This document shows, piece after piece, positions 20,002-30,301 of a stretch of 64,000 nucleotides of DNA. A program made the translations under genes and the position numbers. Every line of letters begins with the position of its first letter. Within the stretch, counting starts at the first letter, position 1. Origin of the DNA: Terfezia claveryi. Its lineage: Eukaryota; Ascomycota; Pezizomycetes; Pezizales; Pezizaceae. The stretch is taken from NCBI GenBank assembly GCA_015179025.1, contig WHUX01000132.1, positions 1-64,000 of the forward strand. The letters are read 5' to 3'. The notes beneath the pieces are model-generated. The model had not been told where the DNA came from. It was given only the letters and a program-made list of their open reading frames with translations, and made no database searches.

Positions 20002-21849
20002 TTCCTTGATTTTATCCTTGTTGTTTTTATCCTTGGTGGCTATCGGCATAGCTAAATCTTGTGCGGCTGTATGCATGGGTACCTTATTTTTTCGTTTCCT
20101 ACAGTCCTTGTAGGAGTGTCCAGGGTTCCAACACCATAGACATTTCTTGTCTTTAATTAATTGCATCTTCATCTTCTGATCCAATTTTTTTGTGATGGTG
20201 TCCCAATCTGAGTCATTCCGATTTTCTGTGTTGGGTTTGGTGTTGGGATTGCTGCTAGGATTAAATCCTGTTTTTTGTCGTTGATTCTGGTCCCTACGTG
20301 GACCGTGACTTTGATTTTCATTCCGAGGGTGTTGTCGTCGGGATGTATTTGTTGTGGATAGTGGGGCAATATCCTTCTTGGAAGCTTCATATGACTCCGC
20401 TTGATATACAAGCTGATCATATGACCATTCTTCTTTGATTAAAGGAATTAATGTAGCTGACATGTATGGCGGCAGGTGATTAAGAAACTTTCTTCTTTTT
20501 ACTTCCTGCGATATTGATTGTTTGCCATCCTTGTCAATCAATTTGATTTGCATTTCAGTAAGCCAATTGGCAAACTGTTTGATTCCTATATGACGTCTGT
20601 CCTTGTATGGTATGGCTGTCTCCCATCGTTTCCACAAAATGTCCTTACTAGTAGAGGGTATCAGAAAATCCCTTAGCGCTAGTATGAATCCAAAGAATGT
20701 CGCATTCTTTCCTTTTTCTCTTAGGAATTGATTATAAGTAGTGAGCGCGCTCCCTTCCATTCTGAATCCAACAATTTCTAGAGCTGAAGCGCCTTCTAAA
20801 TCTATTCTTTTGAGAACAAACCAACGTTGCATTGCTGTGGCCCAAGAGTCAAAATATTGTGAGTCTTGCCATTTTTTGTCTTCTCCTCTTAATTTTTCTG
20901 GCATATCAATCTTTATTCCTTTTAAAGCATTCGTTGCTTTATGGTTACTCATTGTAACCATTCCTGTTGTAGATTCCCATTGTTGGTATTCAACTGATTT
21001 TCCTCGTTTGGGTTTTCTTTTAAGAGTTTGACTTGCAACTGACGATGCCTTATCAGAGTCCGAGCTATCATCTCCACTATCATCGGGGTCTCGTCCTCCT
21101 CCTTGTGTTTTCTGCTGCTGTTGGTCTAGTCCTGTATCTAGATCATCATCGTCTTCTGGTAATTCTATATCTTCTGGTGGTTGGTCTTTGTCGTCTGGTT
21201 CTTTGGCTGACCCAGTCCTCCTTTCTTGTGTCTCAGGTGCTCGACCTTTGCCTTTCGATTGATCTTTTAGTGTTCTCAGGAACGCTCCTGGAAGTTCTTT
21301 GCTAGGATTGAAAAAATCCTCTGCGGTATGTGCTAATTCTTCTAGATGAGTGCCGCTCATCATAAATGCCATTATTTCTTCCCAGTTATTTATTACCCAA
21401 TTCGGCTTCCTTAAAAGCAGAACAACAGGTTTCCTTAATTCTTTACTTAAAAATGCATTCATTTCTAAGTCTTCTTCTTTGAATGGGTAAGGTGTTAGTC
21501 ATAAATAGTGTTTTGCTACGGCTTTCATTAAGAGTCGAGTATCATCAGGATGATACTGTTGGGCATGTCCCATTGAGCGAGTATATTTCAAAATCTCCTC
21601 AATTGTTGGAAGATGTCTGTTCCAAAATTCTTCTGGTGCGAGAGGTAAAGCCATACTAAAATATAGTTTGGTTCCTGCTCCTCCTGGTTCTCCTAATTCT
21701 ATATCTATGGGCAGATTTATTTCTCCTTCTGTGTTAGGAACTATAAATCTGGTCTTTCTGGGAGTTTCTTCTACTAATTTCTTAATATCTTCGGGTAACA
21801 TAGTTAACCGTCTCGACCTCTTAGTCTTCTTACTAAGTTCAGACGCCAT
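19999..21849 (-). CDS. Gypsy-1 Gag, interrupted by in-frame UGA (116 + 499 codons)
   Basis: Begins MASELSKKTKRSRRLTMLPE at 21849. The first 116 codons end at TGA 21499-21501 (context TTA TGA CTA), and the same frame stays open to TGA 19999-20001. The downstream part holds MNAFLSKELRKP, an acidic region (ELPEDDDDLD), a capsid-like segment with YFDSWATAMQRWFVLKR and FLNHLPPYMSATL, and a CCHC knuckle CLWCWNPGHSYKDC before the end. UGA followed by CUA is a known leaky stop context in fungi and viruses, so readthrough is possible; a CGA to TGA change is the simpler alternative. Confidence 0.8.
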
Positions 21850-21850
21850 T

Positions 21851-22453
21851 ATGTCTGATTTTGTCGTCTGTCCACAACCAAATGCAGCTGGTTATGCGAT
21901 ACGATCGTCGAGTTACTTTTCGTCTTTGGCACCTTTCTGTGCTAATGGTGTGGTGGCTGATGATCCTTATGATCTCCGTTCGACTGACGGTTCTGTTGGC
22001 TCAGTGGCTCACGAGGCTGGTGAGGCTGGATGTCAGGATCCTGATGTTTCTTATGGTCCTGGTTTTTCTTCGTCTACTGGTCTAGAATCTAGTTCTAGTT
22101 CTTCCGGCAAGAGTGTCACGTTTTCTGATTGGTGTGTTGAGGTAGACGTTGGGGGCGCAGAGGTATTGGTAGAGATGTCTGGGCCTAAGGAAGGTTCTGA
22201 TAGAGGTAATTCTTTTCTGGAGGAAATGGCTGCAGTGGAGGCAGCGAGATTTGAGCCTTGGGATTGTGACGCTTGGTTGTTTAGACCAATTATTCCTGGG
22301 ACCTGGGGGGCCGGTTTTTCAATGGTGTACTGGATTTACAGGTACAGATGTAATGGCGGTTGCCAGGAGTGCAAAATGAGTTGTCGATCTTATTGGGAAA
22401 AGTGTTGTGAACGAGGGTGGGATTGTTTAATGTGGGATACCACTGCCCGTTAG
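21851..22453 (+). CDS. Antisense ORF in the Gypsy-1 leader, cysteine-rich C-terminus (200 aa)
   Basis: An open frame on the strand opposite to Gag. Its ATG lies one base beyond the Gag ATG (21849), so the two are exactly head to head. Begins MSDFVVCPQPNAAGYAIRSS; the middle is Ser-rich; the end is Cys/Trp-rich (CNGGCQECKMSC, then CCERGWDC), with 10 Cys in all in the last 70 residues or so. No family recognised. Antisense extra ORFs are known in some plant and fungal LTR elements. It could also be a chance frame: the frame stays open upstream across Gag to 21668. Confidence 0.4.
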   Translation: MSDFVVCPQPNAAGYAIRSSSYFSSLAPFCANGVVADDPYDLRSTDGSVGSVAHEAGEAGCQDPDVSYGPGFSSSTGLESSSSSSGKSVTFSDWCVEVDVGGAEVLVEMSGPKEGSDRGNSFLEEMAAVEAARFEPWDCDAWLFRPIIPGTWGAGFSMVYWIYRYRCNGGCQECKMSCRSYWEKCCERGWDCLMWDTTAR

Positions 22454-22841
22454 AGCTCTGCTTAGCTTGCTTCTAAGTCTTTTGTTGATGTACTGCAGTT
22501 GAGAGTCTGATGTCTCGTTTGTTGGATATTTTGTTGGCTAGCTAGTTGAATAACGATATCGATTTTATATGTGCACTTGGGTGTCGAATTGTATACACTT
22601 GCGTGAGTGTAATAAAGGTATCCGAAGGTTGATCAGGCCTTAGATTTAAGAGTAAAGATTAGGTAAGTAAGTTAAAAAAAATGTAATGAATGGTACTAGA
22701 CAGTATTCATTCAGTACCGTTTATACAATCTATATCCGTAGGCATGGACGTTTGTGTATTTCGGTTCTGCTGAGGTAAGACCTCAGAAGGGTAGGGAGAT
22801 TACTATGTGGGACGTTCCCGAAGGGAACAGTAATTAACTGG
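22454..22841. other. Gypsy-1 leader between LTR and antisense ORF
   Basis: Non-coding. Contains a perfect small palindrome GTTCCCGAAGGGAAC at about 22813-22827, close to where the primer site should be. I could not match the primer site to a tRNA. Confidence 0.4.
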
Positions 22842-23319
22842 TGTAATCTATCTTATATGATTTGTGCTATCTAAGCTATATGATCTTGATCTGATCGGAA
22901 TATAGGCTTGCTTGCTCTGAAGACTTGCTTGGTTGCTTCTTCTATTTCTGTGGATTCCAGAGGGAATCTAGCGGCCTATTTATACTCCTCTGAGATCTGA
23001 TGACTAAGGAAATAAATACAATAAAGGGTGGCACACCAGAAGGTGGTGCGCTGTACAAAAGGGGTCATATGGCCATAGTAATGAGTCACACGCCTTAAAC
23101 AGAGGTCACGCAGCCATAATGAGGGTGTCTTCATATGACAAGTGCCATGGAACTTCCCATGGCAGATTCCGCGTGCTATGGACGCTTATAAAGCAATAGG
23201 AGATGGTAGAAGGCTAGTCCTTCAACCGAGAGGCTTAGTTACATAACATAGTAGTAATATAGGAAATACAAAAGTATATAATCAATTATATAAGCAATGA
23301 AATAACGTTCTCTATTACA
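22842..23319 (-). repeat. Gypsy-1 5' LTR (about 478 bp)
   Basis: The tips are inverse: TGTAATAGAG at 23319 (element start) and ATAGATTACA at 22842 (element end). A TATAAATAG box on the minus strand lies near 22976-22984, giving a promoter reading toward Gag. The right tip abuts the broken gag of Gypsy-2. Confidence 0.75.
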
Positions 23320-23324
23320 TGTAC

Positions 23325-23946
23325 CTACGGGGTCTGGGTCTCCGAAGGCACGGTCGAGGATTGTGAGCAGAGCAGCAACATCAGGGAGGTTGAAGCAGTC
23401 ATCGAGCACATAGGGTTGGACCTGGTCCAAAGCTCTGCCCTCTAATAGGCCATATACATAAGCTAATCGGTGCTGAACGGTAGGGAATTTTGCAGCATCC
23501 TCAGTTAGTTTGATTTTGATGGAATTTTTCCAGGCTTTCAGGCGAGTCCTGTCACCATTGAACTTTGGCGGAGTAGGGAGATCCTGGGTCTTGGGTGCCT
23601 GTAGTGCTTGGGGTGCTGGGGCTGCTTGGATTGTGTCCAGGGCTCTATTCAGGCTCTGGATGGTCCTTCTTTCATTGATCAAGTCCTTCTAGGCGGTTGC
23701 GAGGTCAGCCTGGTAGGAAAGGAGGTCTTCAGTGAGTATCGTGACCTCGTCATTGGTTCTGGTCTGTTTTTGTTGGTCTTCATGTATGGCTAATTCCAGT
23801 CGTTGGCCTAAGGCATCCGCCGCCAGGTATATATCGATAATGGTCTGACGATAGCTGCCGAAATCGGCCTGGTTCATGGGAATGGGTAGAGCTTGCCAGG
23901 CTCGAAATCTGGCTGCGAGCGCGGGAGTGGTGTCTTGGGCAGCCAT
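23325..23946 (-). pseudogene. Gypsy-2 gag fragment, one nonsense codon and truncated
   Basis: Starts MAAQDTTPALAARFRAWQAL at 23946. An in-frame TAG at 23689-23691 (LATA-stop-KDLINERR; CAG to TAG fits) interrupts it. The second part has the capsid motif PPKFNGDRTRLKAWKNSIKI and ends AFGDPDPVGT where the Gypsy-1 LTR enters; the residues beyond belong to that LTR. Typical of fungal Gypsy Gag. Confidence 0.8.
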
Positions 23947-24258
23947 TGAGCGTACCGGTTGATCAGAGTGATCCAACGTAGTGTAACGGGGGCTCAGGGG
24001 ACAAGGCGACCAAGAGGTACGCCGGGGCGAGGACAGGAACAAGGTGAGACACACGTAGGAGCGCTACGTGTGTGATCAGGGGAAAGGCTGGGACGGGGGA
24101 CAAGGGCAAGAGGCAAGAGACACGCGGAAGTGGTTGCCGTGTGTGTCGGAGGGAGGCAGCTGTGCTGCAGAGTAGTTCACGAGAAAAGGGGGGGTGCACA
24201 AGGGAGGTGCACAAGCGCTGGGAGAGGCAAGGTCCTGTATTGGATATACAAGACGTTG
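23947..24258. other. Gypsy-2 leader / LTR inner part
   Basis: Purine-rich non-coding sequence (GGGACAAGGGCAAGAGG-like). Contains the hairpin at 24049-24073. Confidence 0.45.
24049..24073 (+). repeat. Hairpin sharing its stem with the KDZ 49-bp array
   Basis: ACACACGTAG - GAGCG - CTACGTGTGT, followed by GATC. On the minus strand GATCACACACGTAG is identical to the start of the single hairpin at 12556-12570. The element is a different one, so the motif is shared across unrelated elements. Confidence 0.75.
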
Positions 24259-24700
24259 GATGGGGATCCAACGAGAGGGCGGAGGGACGAAGATATATAT
24301 ACATGATTCCAGGCCAAGGCCGTGGAAGGAATAAGCTTCCCGAGATTCCTATCTCGGAAGCTAAGATAACAATCACCCATCGACGACACCCAAACAAGCC
24401 TGTTTGAGTGTCAAAACAGCACGACACCCGAACAAGCCTGTTCGAGTGACAAATCAAGACTAAGAACACGGTTGTGACAGATGGGGATCCAACGAGAGGG
24501 CGGAGGGACGAAGATATATATACATGATTCTAGGCCAAGGCCGTGGAAGGAATAAGCTTCCCGAGATTCCTATCTCGGAAGCTAAGATAACAATCACCCA
24601 TCGACGACACCCGAACAAGCCTATTCAAGTGTCAAAACAGCACGACACCCGAACAAGCCTGTTCGAGTGTCAAATCAAGACTAAGAACACAGTTGTGACA
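24259..24700 (-). repeat. Gypsy-2 LTR with 221-bp tandem duplication
   Basis: 24259-24479 and 24480-24700 are nearly identical direct repeats. Each ends (plus strand) in GTTGTGACA, the LTR tip. Each holds two short stem-loops of the form CCCGAACA-AGCC-TGTTCGAG; one copy reads CCCAAACA-AGCC-TGTTTGAG with both stem bases changed together. Confidence 0.85.
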
Positions 24701-27700
24701 GGCATAATCTTGGTAAGAATATCCACTGGATTTTCCTTGCCTGGGATAGTTGTTATGGCTAATTTTTCTGCTTGTACTTGTTGGCGTAGATAGTGGTATC
24801 GATGTTCAATATGCCTAGTTCGTCTTTAAACAGCAAGAGGTATGAGCTAGGTTGAAGGTTCCTTCACTATCTGTTTTTACCGTAGGTTTTAGTAATAATC
24901 CAAGTTTATCCAAGAGTTGTTGTGCCCAAGCTGCATCTTTGGCTCCTTCACATGCAGCAATATATTCTGCTTCGGTGATTGACAAGGATACAGTATCCTA
25001 ACGGCAACTGTACTATCCTACTGGTTGATCACCGAGAGTCATGAGTACTCCTGTTTGGGATCTCACTTGTTCACCACCATAGGATGCATCTGCATATATG
25101 ACGAGGTGTAAATCCATAGGTTTGCATAGAATTAGTCCTAAATGCTTAATGTTCTGGAGATATTGGAGAATAGTTAAAGCAGCTCTATAATTTGTTGTGG
25201 AAGGTTTAGATGCTCGCCATCCTAGAAGGTTGACATGGATAGATATCTCAGGTCTTGTCATTCTTGCAATATAAAGTAGTCCTCCTGTAAGTGCTTGATA
25301 TTTCTTAGCATCTTCGAAATGGTTATTAGAGTCGCCATATACTTCTGGATTAATAGGTAAGGAATTCTTATGTTGCGGTTCGCCATGGAGGAGGTATTTT
25401 GAGGCCATTGTTTCTATAAGTGCCTTTTGGGTCATTATGACTTCCGTATTTGTGTTGTTCCACTTAAGCTCAATTCCTAGGAGTTTCTCTGGATTCCTAC
25501 GTTTTTCAAGCTCAATTTTTTCCTCGATTTTTTCTTCGAATTCTTTGAGTATTGTCTCATTATCCGCAATTCCTATAAGGTCATCGACATGAGTTCCCAG
25601 AATGAAGGAATTATCATGGTTTGTGTAGGTCCCTTCATCTCCAATGCATTGATGGAGTCCTGCAAGTGCTAGGATCTTCTCTAATGTCTTAAACCACTCA
25701 TGCCCTGTTTGTTTTAGCCCATATAGAGCTTTGTTAAGCTTCCAGTATTCGGTCTCTCCATTTTCATTTATATCCGAAATATAGACATCATGATGTAAAA
25801 GAGCCTGCAAGTAGGCGGCTACTACGTCCCACTGCTGAATTCTCCATTTTTTATACATGGCTAGTATAAGTAGGATTTTCAATGTTTCGGATCTCATCAT
25901 TTGTGCGTAGGTTTTGTCGGAATCATAGTTGATCCCATCCTCCTAAGTAAATCTTCTCTCTACTTTTCTGGCTTTGTATTTCTCAATACTTCCGTCTAAT
26001 TTTCGCTTTATTGTATAGACCCATTTGGTGTCTACAATCTTAGTCCCTTCTAGAATATCTTCTTTAGCGATTCTTGTGAATACGCTATATTTCTGCAATT
26101 GCTCTCTTTCTTTAGTTCATGCTTTTGCCCATTTATGTGCTTGTGCAGAGGATCTGGTTTGTATATCTGTTGGATGGTCAGAGTTGACTATTCTGATCAT
26201 GGCTTTTTCAGTGGCCTTTCATTGTCTTTTAGATTTTCATTCTCCAAGTTCTTCTATCCATTCTGCAGCACTTTTCCAATGCCTCCCTTGCTGCAGGGTG
26301 GGGTCTTGAGTGCTTTGTTGAGCTTTTGCGAGGTCGCTTTCTTGAGCTTTTCCGAGCTCGCTTTCTTGAGCTTTTCCGAGCTCGCTTTCTTGAGCTTTTC
26401 CGAGCTCGTTTTCTTGGGTTTTTTTGAGCTCGCTTTCTTGACCTTTTTGGAGCTTGTATTCTTGATCTTTTCCGAGCTCGCTTTCTTGACTTTCTTGAGT
26501 TTTTTCAAGCTCGCTTTCTTGACCTTTTTGGAGCTCGTATTCTTGATCTTTTCCGAGCTCGCTTTCTTGACTTTCTTAAGTTTTTTCGAGCTCGCTTTCT
26601 TGACTTTCTTGAGCTATTATGGGGTTTTTAGCCAATGTATATTTCCCTTTTTTATCAATCGTGATATAAGTGCCGAATGTGGTTGTATATCCAACAATTC
26701 GAGCAGCATACCCTCGTGGGGCTAATTTGTCTGAAGCCTTATTTTCGTAGTTGAAGCAAATAACTTTTTGGCCAAATGGCCTCAGGTTACTTCGCTCTTG
26801 TAGAGCATTTTTTGCAAAGAGTACTTCAATTGATATGCCTCCATTTAGAGCTTTGTGGGGAACTCTATTTTTTGTGTACACTGCCCATTGTGTAGCTTTA
26901 TCCCAGAGGTTTTTTGGCATTTTTGCTGCCAGCAAAGCTGTTCTACTCATGGTCATGATGGTCCTATTTGTTCGTTCTGCAACAGCATTTGTTTCGCTAT
27001 GTCTTGGTACTGTCTCTTTAAGAGTAATTCCTCTCTGTTGTAGTTCAGTGTTGAGCTTGAGGGTATGGAACTCGCCCCCCCAGTCTACTTGTATTTGGAT
27101 GACTTTATATTGGTGGCCAGCTTTGTTTTCCAGGGCATTGATAACTCCAATAAGTGCTCCTGCTGCATCGCTTTTTTACTTTAGAGATCTAGCTACTATA
27201 TATCTACTGTAATCATCAGTTACTAGTAGGAGATATCTATATTGGCTGGAAAGGGTTATTGGGTCTATAGGCCCAATTAAGTCTGCATGTAACCGTTCTA
27301 GTAGTTTGGATGTCCTTATCCCTTGTCCGCTTTTTGCTGGTGGTTTTGTTGCTTTGCTGAGCTGACATGCCTCGCAGGTAATTGTTGGTTGGATTATTTT
27401 GCCTAGTAACTGATATTCGGGAGATTTTTTAAGGTATTGAGTGAGATATGCCCATATCGTTCATGTAAGATTTTTAGTTGTTGGATAGCTGATTGGGCGG
27501 TTTCAGTGGTTAATTGGGCGAGGGCAGCCTTTGGTGGTTGGATAGCTAATTGCTATAATGTGACTTTATCAGGTATTATCCAGAGGGCGCCTTTTATGTC
27601 TCTTTTCATATTATATATAACATTTTTCCCCTTCCACAATCTGGCTGATTTTCCCTGCACTTGAAGGGTATGTTTATGCGGCATCCTTTCTCCACTGATG

Positions 27701-27948
27701 ATATTGCTATATGTTGGATTATATAGGCATTCTTTATGGTATATCGTTCTTCTATTACATTGGAGTGTCAGTGTACCCATAGTGGTACAGATGGATTCTG
27801 CTCCATTATGTCCTTTTACCACTAGGTTGAGATTGTCCTGTATTTCCGATAGCCTTCCAAGTTCATTCGTTATGTAATGAGATGCAGCCGTATCATATTG
27901 GTATGCTCCTGTTGGTCCTCCGTCTGCTTTTCCTATTGTTATCTGCAC
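24701..27948 (-). pseudogene. Copia-2 pol: protease, integrase, reverse transcriptase, RNase H with multiple stops
   Basis: The protease site YDTAASHYITN is near 27890. Integrase shows HADLIGPIDP, VDWGGEF near 27090 and RHSETNAVAERTNRTI near 26980. The linker is a minisatellite. Reverse transcriptase has KWVYTIKRKLDGS, WDVVAAYLQALL, LYGLKQTGHEW and GTHVDDLIGIAD near 25580 (THVDD replaces the usual YVDD). RNase H has YADASYGGEQ and TEAEYIAACEGAKD near 24975. Stops: TAA inside integrase (about 27180), TAG/TGA between the linker and RT (about 25945, 26115) and TAG at 25013-25015. Most fit C-to-T or G-to-A change. Confidence 0.85.
26314..26615 (-). repeat. Minisatellite in the Copia-2 integrase-RT linker
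   Basis: About a dozen units of 24-30 bp based on GAGCTCGGAAAAGCTCAAGA (element strand), encoding ESELGKAQ-type repeats. Long ORFs in the other frames (poly-LAFLSFSE on plus, KKASSEKL on minus) are shadows. Confidence 0.85.
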
Positions 27949-27972
27949 AATAACGGCTTCTTCATCCTTCTT

Positions 27973-28854
27973 TCATTTCTGGCGTTTGGCAGCATTCCCT
28001 TGTTCCCTTTTCTTGGTATAACATTCGTTTTCATTGTGATTGAGACCTTGCCATCCCTTACCTATGCAATAGCTACAACGTTTATTGTTCAAGGCTATTC
28101 TTTGAACCAGTGGATTGCTGTTGTTTTCTTTGTGTTGGTTTTGGCCTTTTTGCCTAGCGGTAATGTATTCGTTTATTTTCCGTGCAGTATCGTCGTAGGT
28201 TTGTTCTTTTGACTTGACATTTTCTACAGTACTTACGTAGAATGTAGGTAGTGACATGAGTAGAAATTCGGTTTTAACCTGCTCACATCTAGAGAAGGCC
28301 AGTAATCCTTTACCAAATCCAGTATCCTTGGTAAGGTCTGCTCGAGCGATAATGCCTGAGAAGGTATTCCAGAGTTTTTCGTATGCTGTGATGTGTTCTG
28401 AGATCGAGTGTTTTCTATCATTATAGTGGAGATATACCAAGCTTCTTAATAAAGAATAGAATTCAGTTGCTGTTCTTCCTTCATAGGCTTGTTTGAGGGT
28501 ATTCCAAGCATCTTTGGCTTTTTCCACTGTCACAATTTGACTATGGACTTGGGGTTCACTATTTTTTAGGATGGTAAGAAGAATGTAGTGATTCCTGTCC
28601 AGCCATTCTTGTGGCTTATCTAGAGGTTTTCGGTATGTTCCTTCGATAATATCCCATACTCGATGGTCTCCTAGTTGGATCATTTGGAAGTAGAGTTTCA
28701 TAGTTGTGATCCATTCAGAGTAATTGTCTGATCCATTTAGTTTGGTCGTGAGTGTGGTTATTTTTCGATTGGGTGTTGTGTTCGTGCTTTTGGGGGCTTC
28801 TGGAGGCCTCATTGAGTCATTGCCCGACCCTAAGGCTTCTGCAAAGCTGGACAT
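27973..28854 (-). CDS. Copia-2 Gag (293 aa)
   Basis: Begins MSSFAEALGSGNDSMRPPEA at 28854. Carries the UBN2/Gag pattern (LNGSDNYSEWITTMKLYFQM, VEKAKDAWNTLKQAYEGR) and a CCHC-like knuckle CSYCIGKGWQGLNHNENEC. It ends at TGA 27973-27975; the same frame runs on into the protease, so the stop probably arose by mutation. Confidence 0.85.
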   Translation of the reverse strand: MSSFAEALGSGNDSMRPPEAPKSTNTTPNRKITTLTTKLNGSDNYSEWITTMKLYFQMIQLGDHRVWDIIEGTYRKPLDKPQEWLDRNHYILLTILKNSEPQVHSQIVTVEKAKDAWNTLKQAYEGRTATEFYSLLRSLVYLHYNDRKHSISEHITAYEKLWNTFSGIIARADLTKDTGFGKGLLAFSRCEQVKTEFLLMSLPTFYVSTVENVKSKEQTYDDTARKINEYITARQKGQNQHKENNSNPLVQRIALNNKRCSYCIGKGWQGLNHNENECYTKKREQGNAAKRQK

Positions 28855-28882
28855 TGTATGTTGAAGTGGCGCTTTTGAAGCT

Positions 28883-29160
28883 CCGGGCTCATAACCCGTA
28901 AGGATTATGAGATCTTAGGATATATGAACGTAGATATTGGGGATTGATCTGTAAGAGAGATGTATTGCTTGCTTGATCTATATCTCTGCTTTAAGGGTTC
29001 TAGCAGTCTATATATACATATCTCCTCCGTATTCACACATGCTTGTCATATGCCTTCTTATCCACATGCCTCTATGTCCATATGTTGTTGACGTACTCAC
29101 ATGGTTGCACATGTATTGGAAGAGTATTTCCTACAAAATCCAAGTGCAAAATTAAGTACA
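28883..29160 (-). repeat. Copia-2 primer site and 5' LTR (about 250 bp)
   Basis: 28883-28897 reads CCGGGCTCATAACCC, the initiator tRNA-Met anticodon arm, as in Copia-1. The LTR probably starts TGTACTTAATTTTGCAC at 29160 and ends near 28900. A TATATATA box lies near 29010-29018. Confidence 0.6.
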
Positions 29161-29170
29161 AATGAGAAGC

Positions 29171-29195
29171 TTTTTTTTTTTTTTTTTTTTTTTTT
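29171..29195. repeat. Poly-T tract (25 T)
   Basis: Ten bases outside the Copia-2 LTR. Either a simple-sequence target or the A-tail of an older retroposed sequence on the minus strand. Confidence 0.8.
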
Positions 29196-30301
29196 CATAG
29201 CCACCCAAAACTTGGGTATTATCATATACATACATACAATCCATTAGATCTACTAGATTGGGGATCAAATATAAATAATCCTCACTTCCAGCTCCAGACC
29301 CAAAATATCCATTATACAAAATATATCTGCCAAATTGTCATCTAAGTACTTCTCCACGGTACCCTCACCCAATCCGCCCCGAAAGCGCCACCTTAAGCAA
29401 CATTAAACTGAGATAACTCTCATTCCAGCAACTGTATCAAATAGTACCATCTCACCCTTCTCCAACCTACCGCACTCGCATTCCCCGAAGACGGGTCCCA
29501 CCACGAGCCTCAACCTGTGGAAGGAGACAAAAGACCAAACTCCTCGATGTTACTGTTTATGCTAAGAACTCAATCCTCTACCCTTCCTTAGAATAACAGA
29601 TATCCAACCAGACCTACAAAAAGCTTTCCACATAGAGACCACGCAAACTGGGCCCAGGTACCTTGTAACTCTCCAGATTCTGAAGGTTAAACAGATTTTA
29701 GATTTCTGCAGCTTAAAACTTGACTGTATAAAGTTACGAAAGTAAGTAGATTGATGCGGTTGGTCTCGAAAAAGCCGTGCTAGGAGAGGGGCTGTGCACA
29801 CATTGTACTGTGAAGGAAAACGGCCAGTGCTCCTTTTCAGTGGATGCGTTGGGAATAATATCGACTTTTCCCTCTACGTGCTCAAGTTATTGTGGGCCGC
29901 AGATGACGATTAATGTAGTCTTGGATCAAACTGTATGTCTCCCCTATATATGGAGGGGTGGCATACTTGCCACAATGTATATTCGATGCTATTTGGGGAC
30001 TACTACTCCGTATTGAACTACCAAATTCCTGCGATGAAAATGAAAAACCAATTCCAGGATATATATCCGTATTGTAAATGCAATAAAGGACATCAACAAC
30101 CATACAGAGCAATTGTAGAGAAAGATTACGAGGTTATGCAGCGACGGAATCGTGAAGAGAATTTCAAGGGGGGAAAAGGACAAAATATAATACGCCTATC
30201 CAAACCAACCCCGCAGCTCTAGTAGTACCGCCCTACTTAATCATTTGCACCATCATACCAATAGGTATATATATATAAACACCCCTGCCCTCTCTCCTCC
30301 T
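29196..30301. other. Gene-poor spacer
   Basis: About 1.1 kb with only short non-conserved ORFs. It contains the 3' flank of the thioesterase gene. Nothing else recognised. Confidence 0.5.

Larger units (their letters stand above)
19466..23319 (-). mobile_element. Gypsy-type retrotransposon Gypsy-1, 5' part
   Basis: Minus-strand element with 5' LTR (22842-23319), a long leader, Gag with a CCHC knuckle, and the start of an aspartic protease. The protease frame is cut at 19466 by Copia-1; reverse transcriptase and integrase must lie beyond the left edge if still present. Its LTR interrupts the gag gene of Gypsy-2 after DPDPVGT. Confidence 0.85.
23320..24700 (-). mobile_element. Gypsy-type retrotransposon Gypsy-2, 5' fragment
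   Basis: Minus-strand remnant comprising a 5' LTR with an internal 221-bp tandem duplication (24259-24700), a leader, and the first part of Gag (23325-23946) cut by Gypsy-1. The outer tip TGTCACAACT at 24700 is a typical LTR start and abuts Copia-2 coding sequence. Confidence 0.75.
24701..29160 (-). mobile_element. Degenerate Ty1/copia retrotransposon Copia-2
   Basis: Minus-strand element from 5' LTR (about 28900-29160) through Gag, protease, integrase, reverse transcriptase and most of RNase H, cut at 24700 by Gypsy-2. Several in-frame stops (TGA at 27973-27975, TAA near 27180, TAG near 25945 and 25013) and at least one frame change between protease and integrase show it is dead. It is the oldest layer of the nest. 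Confidence 0.88.

Noticed and set aside
26099..26725. Plus ORF with ELAFLSFSE repeats
   Set aside because: Shadow of the Copia-2 linker minisatellite.
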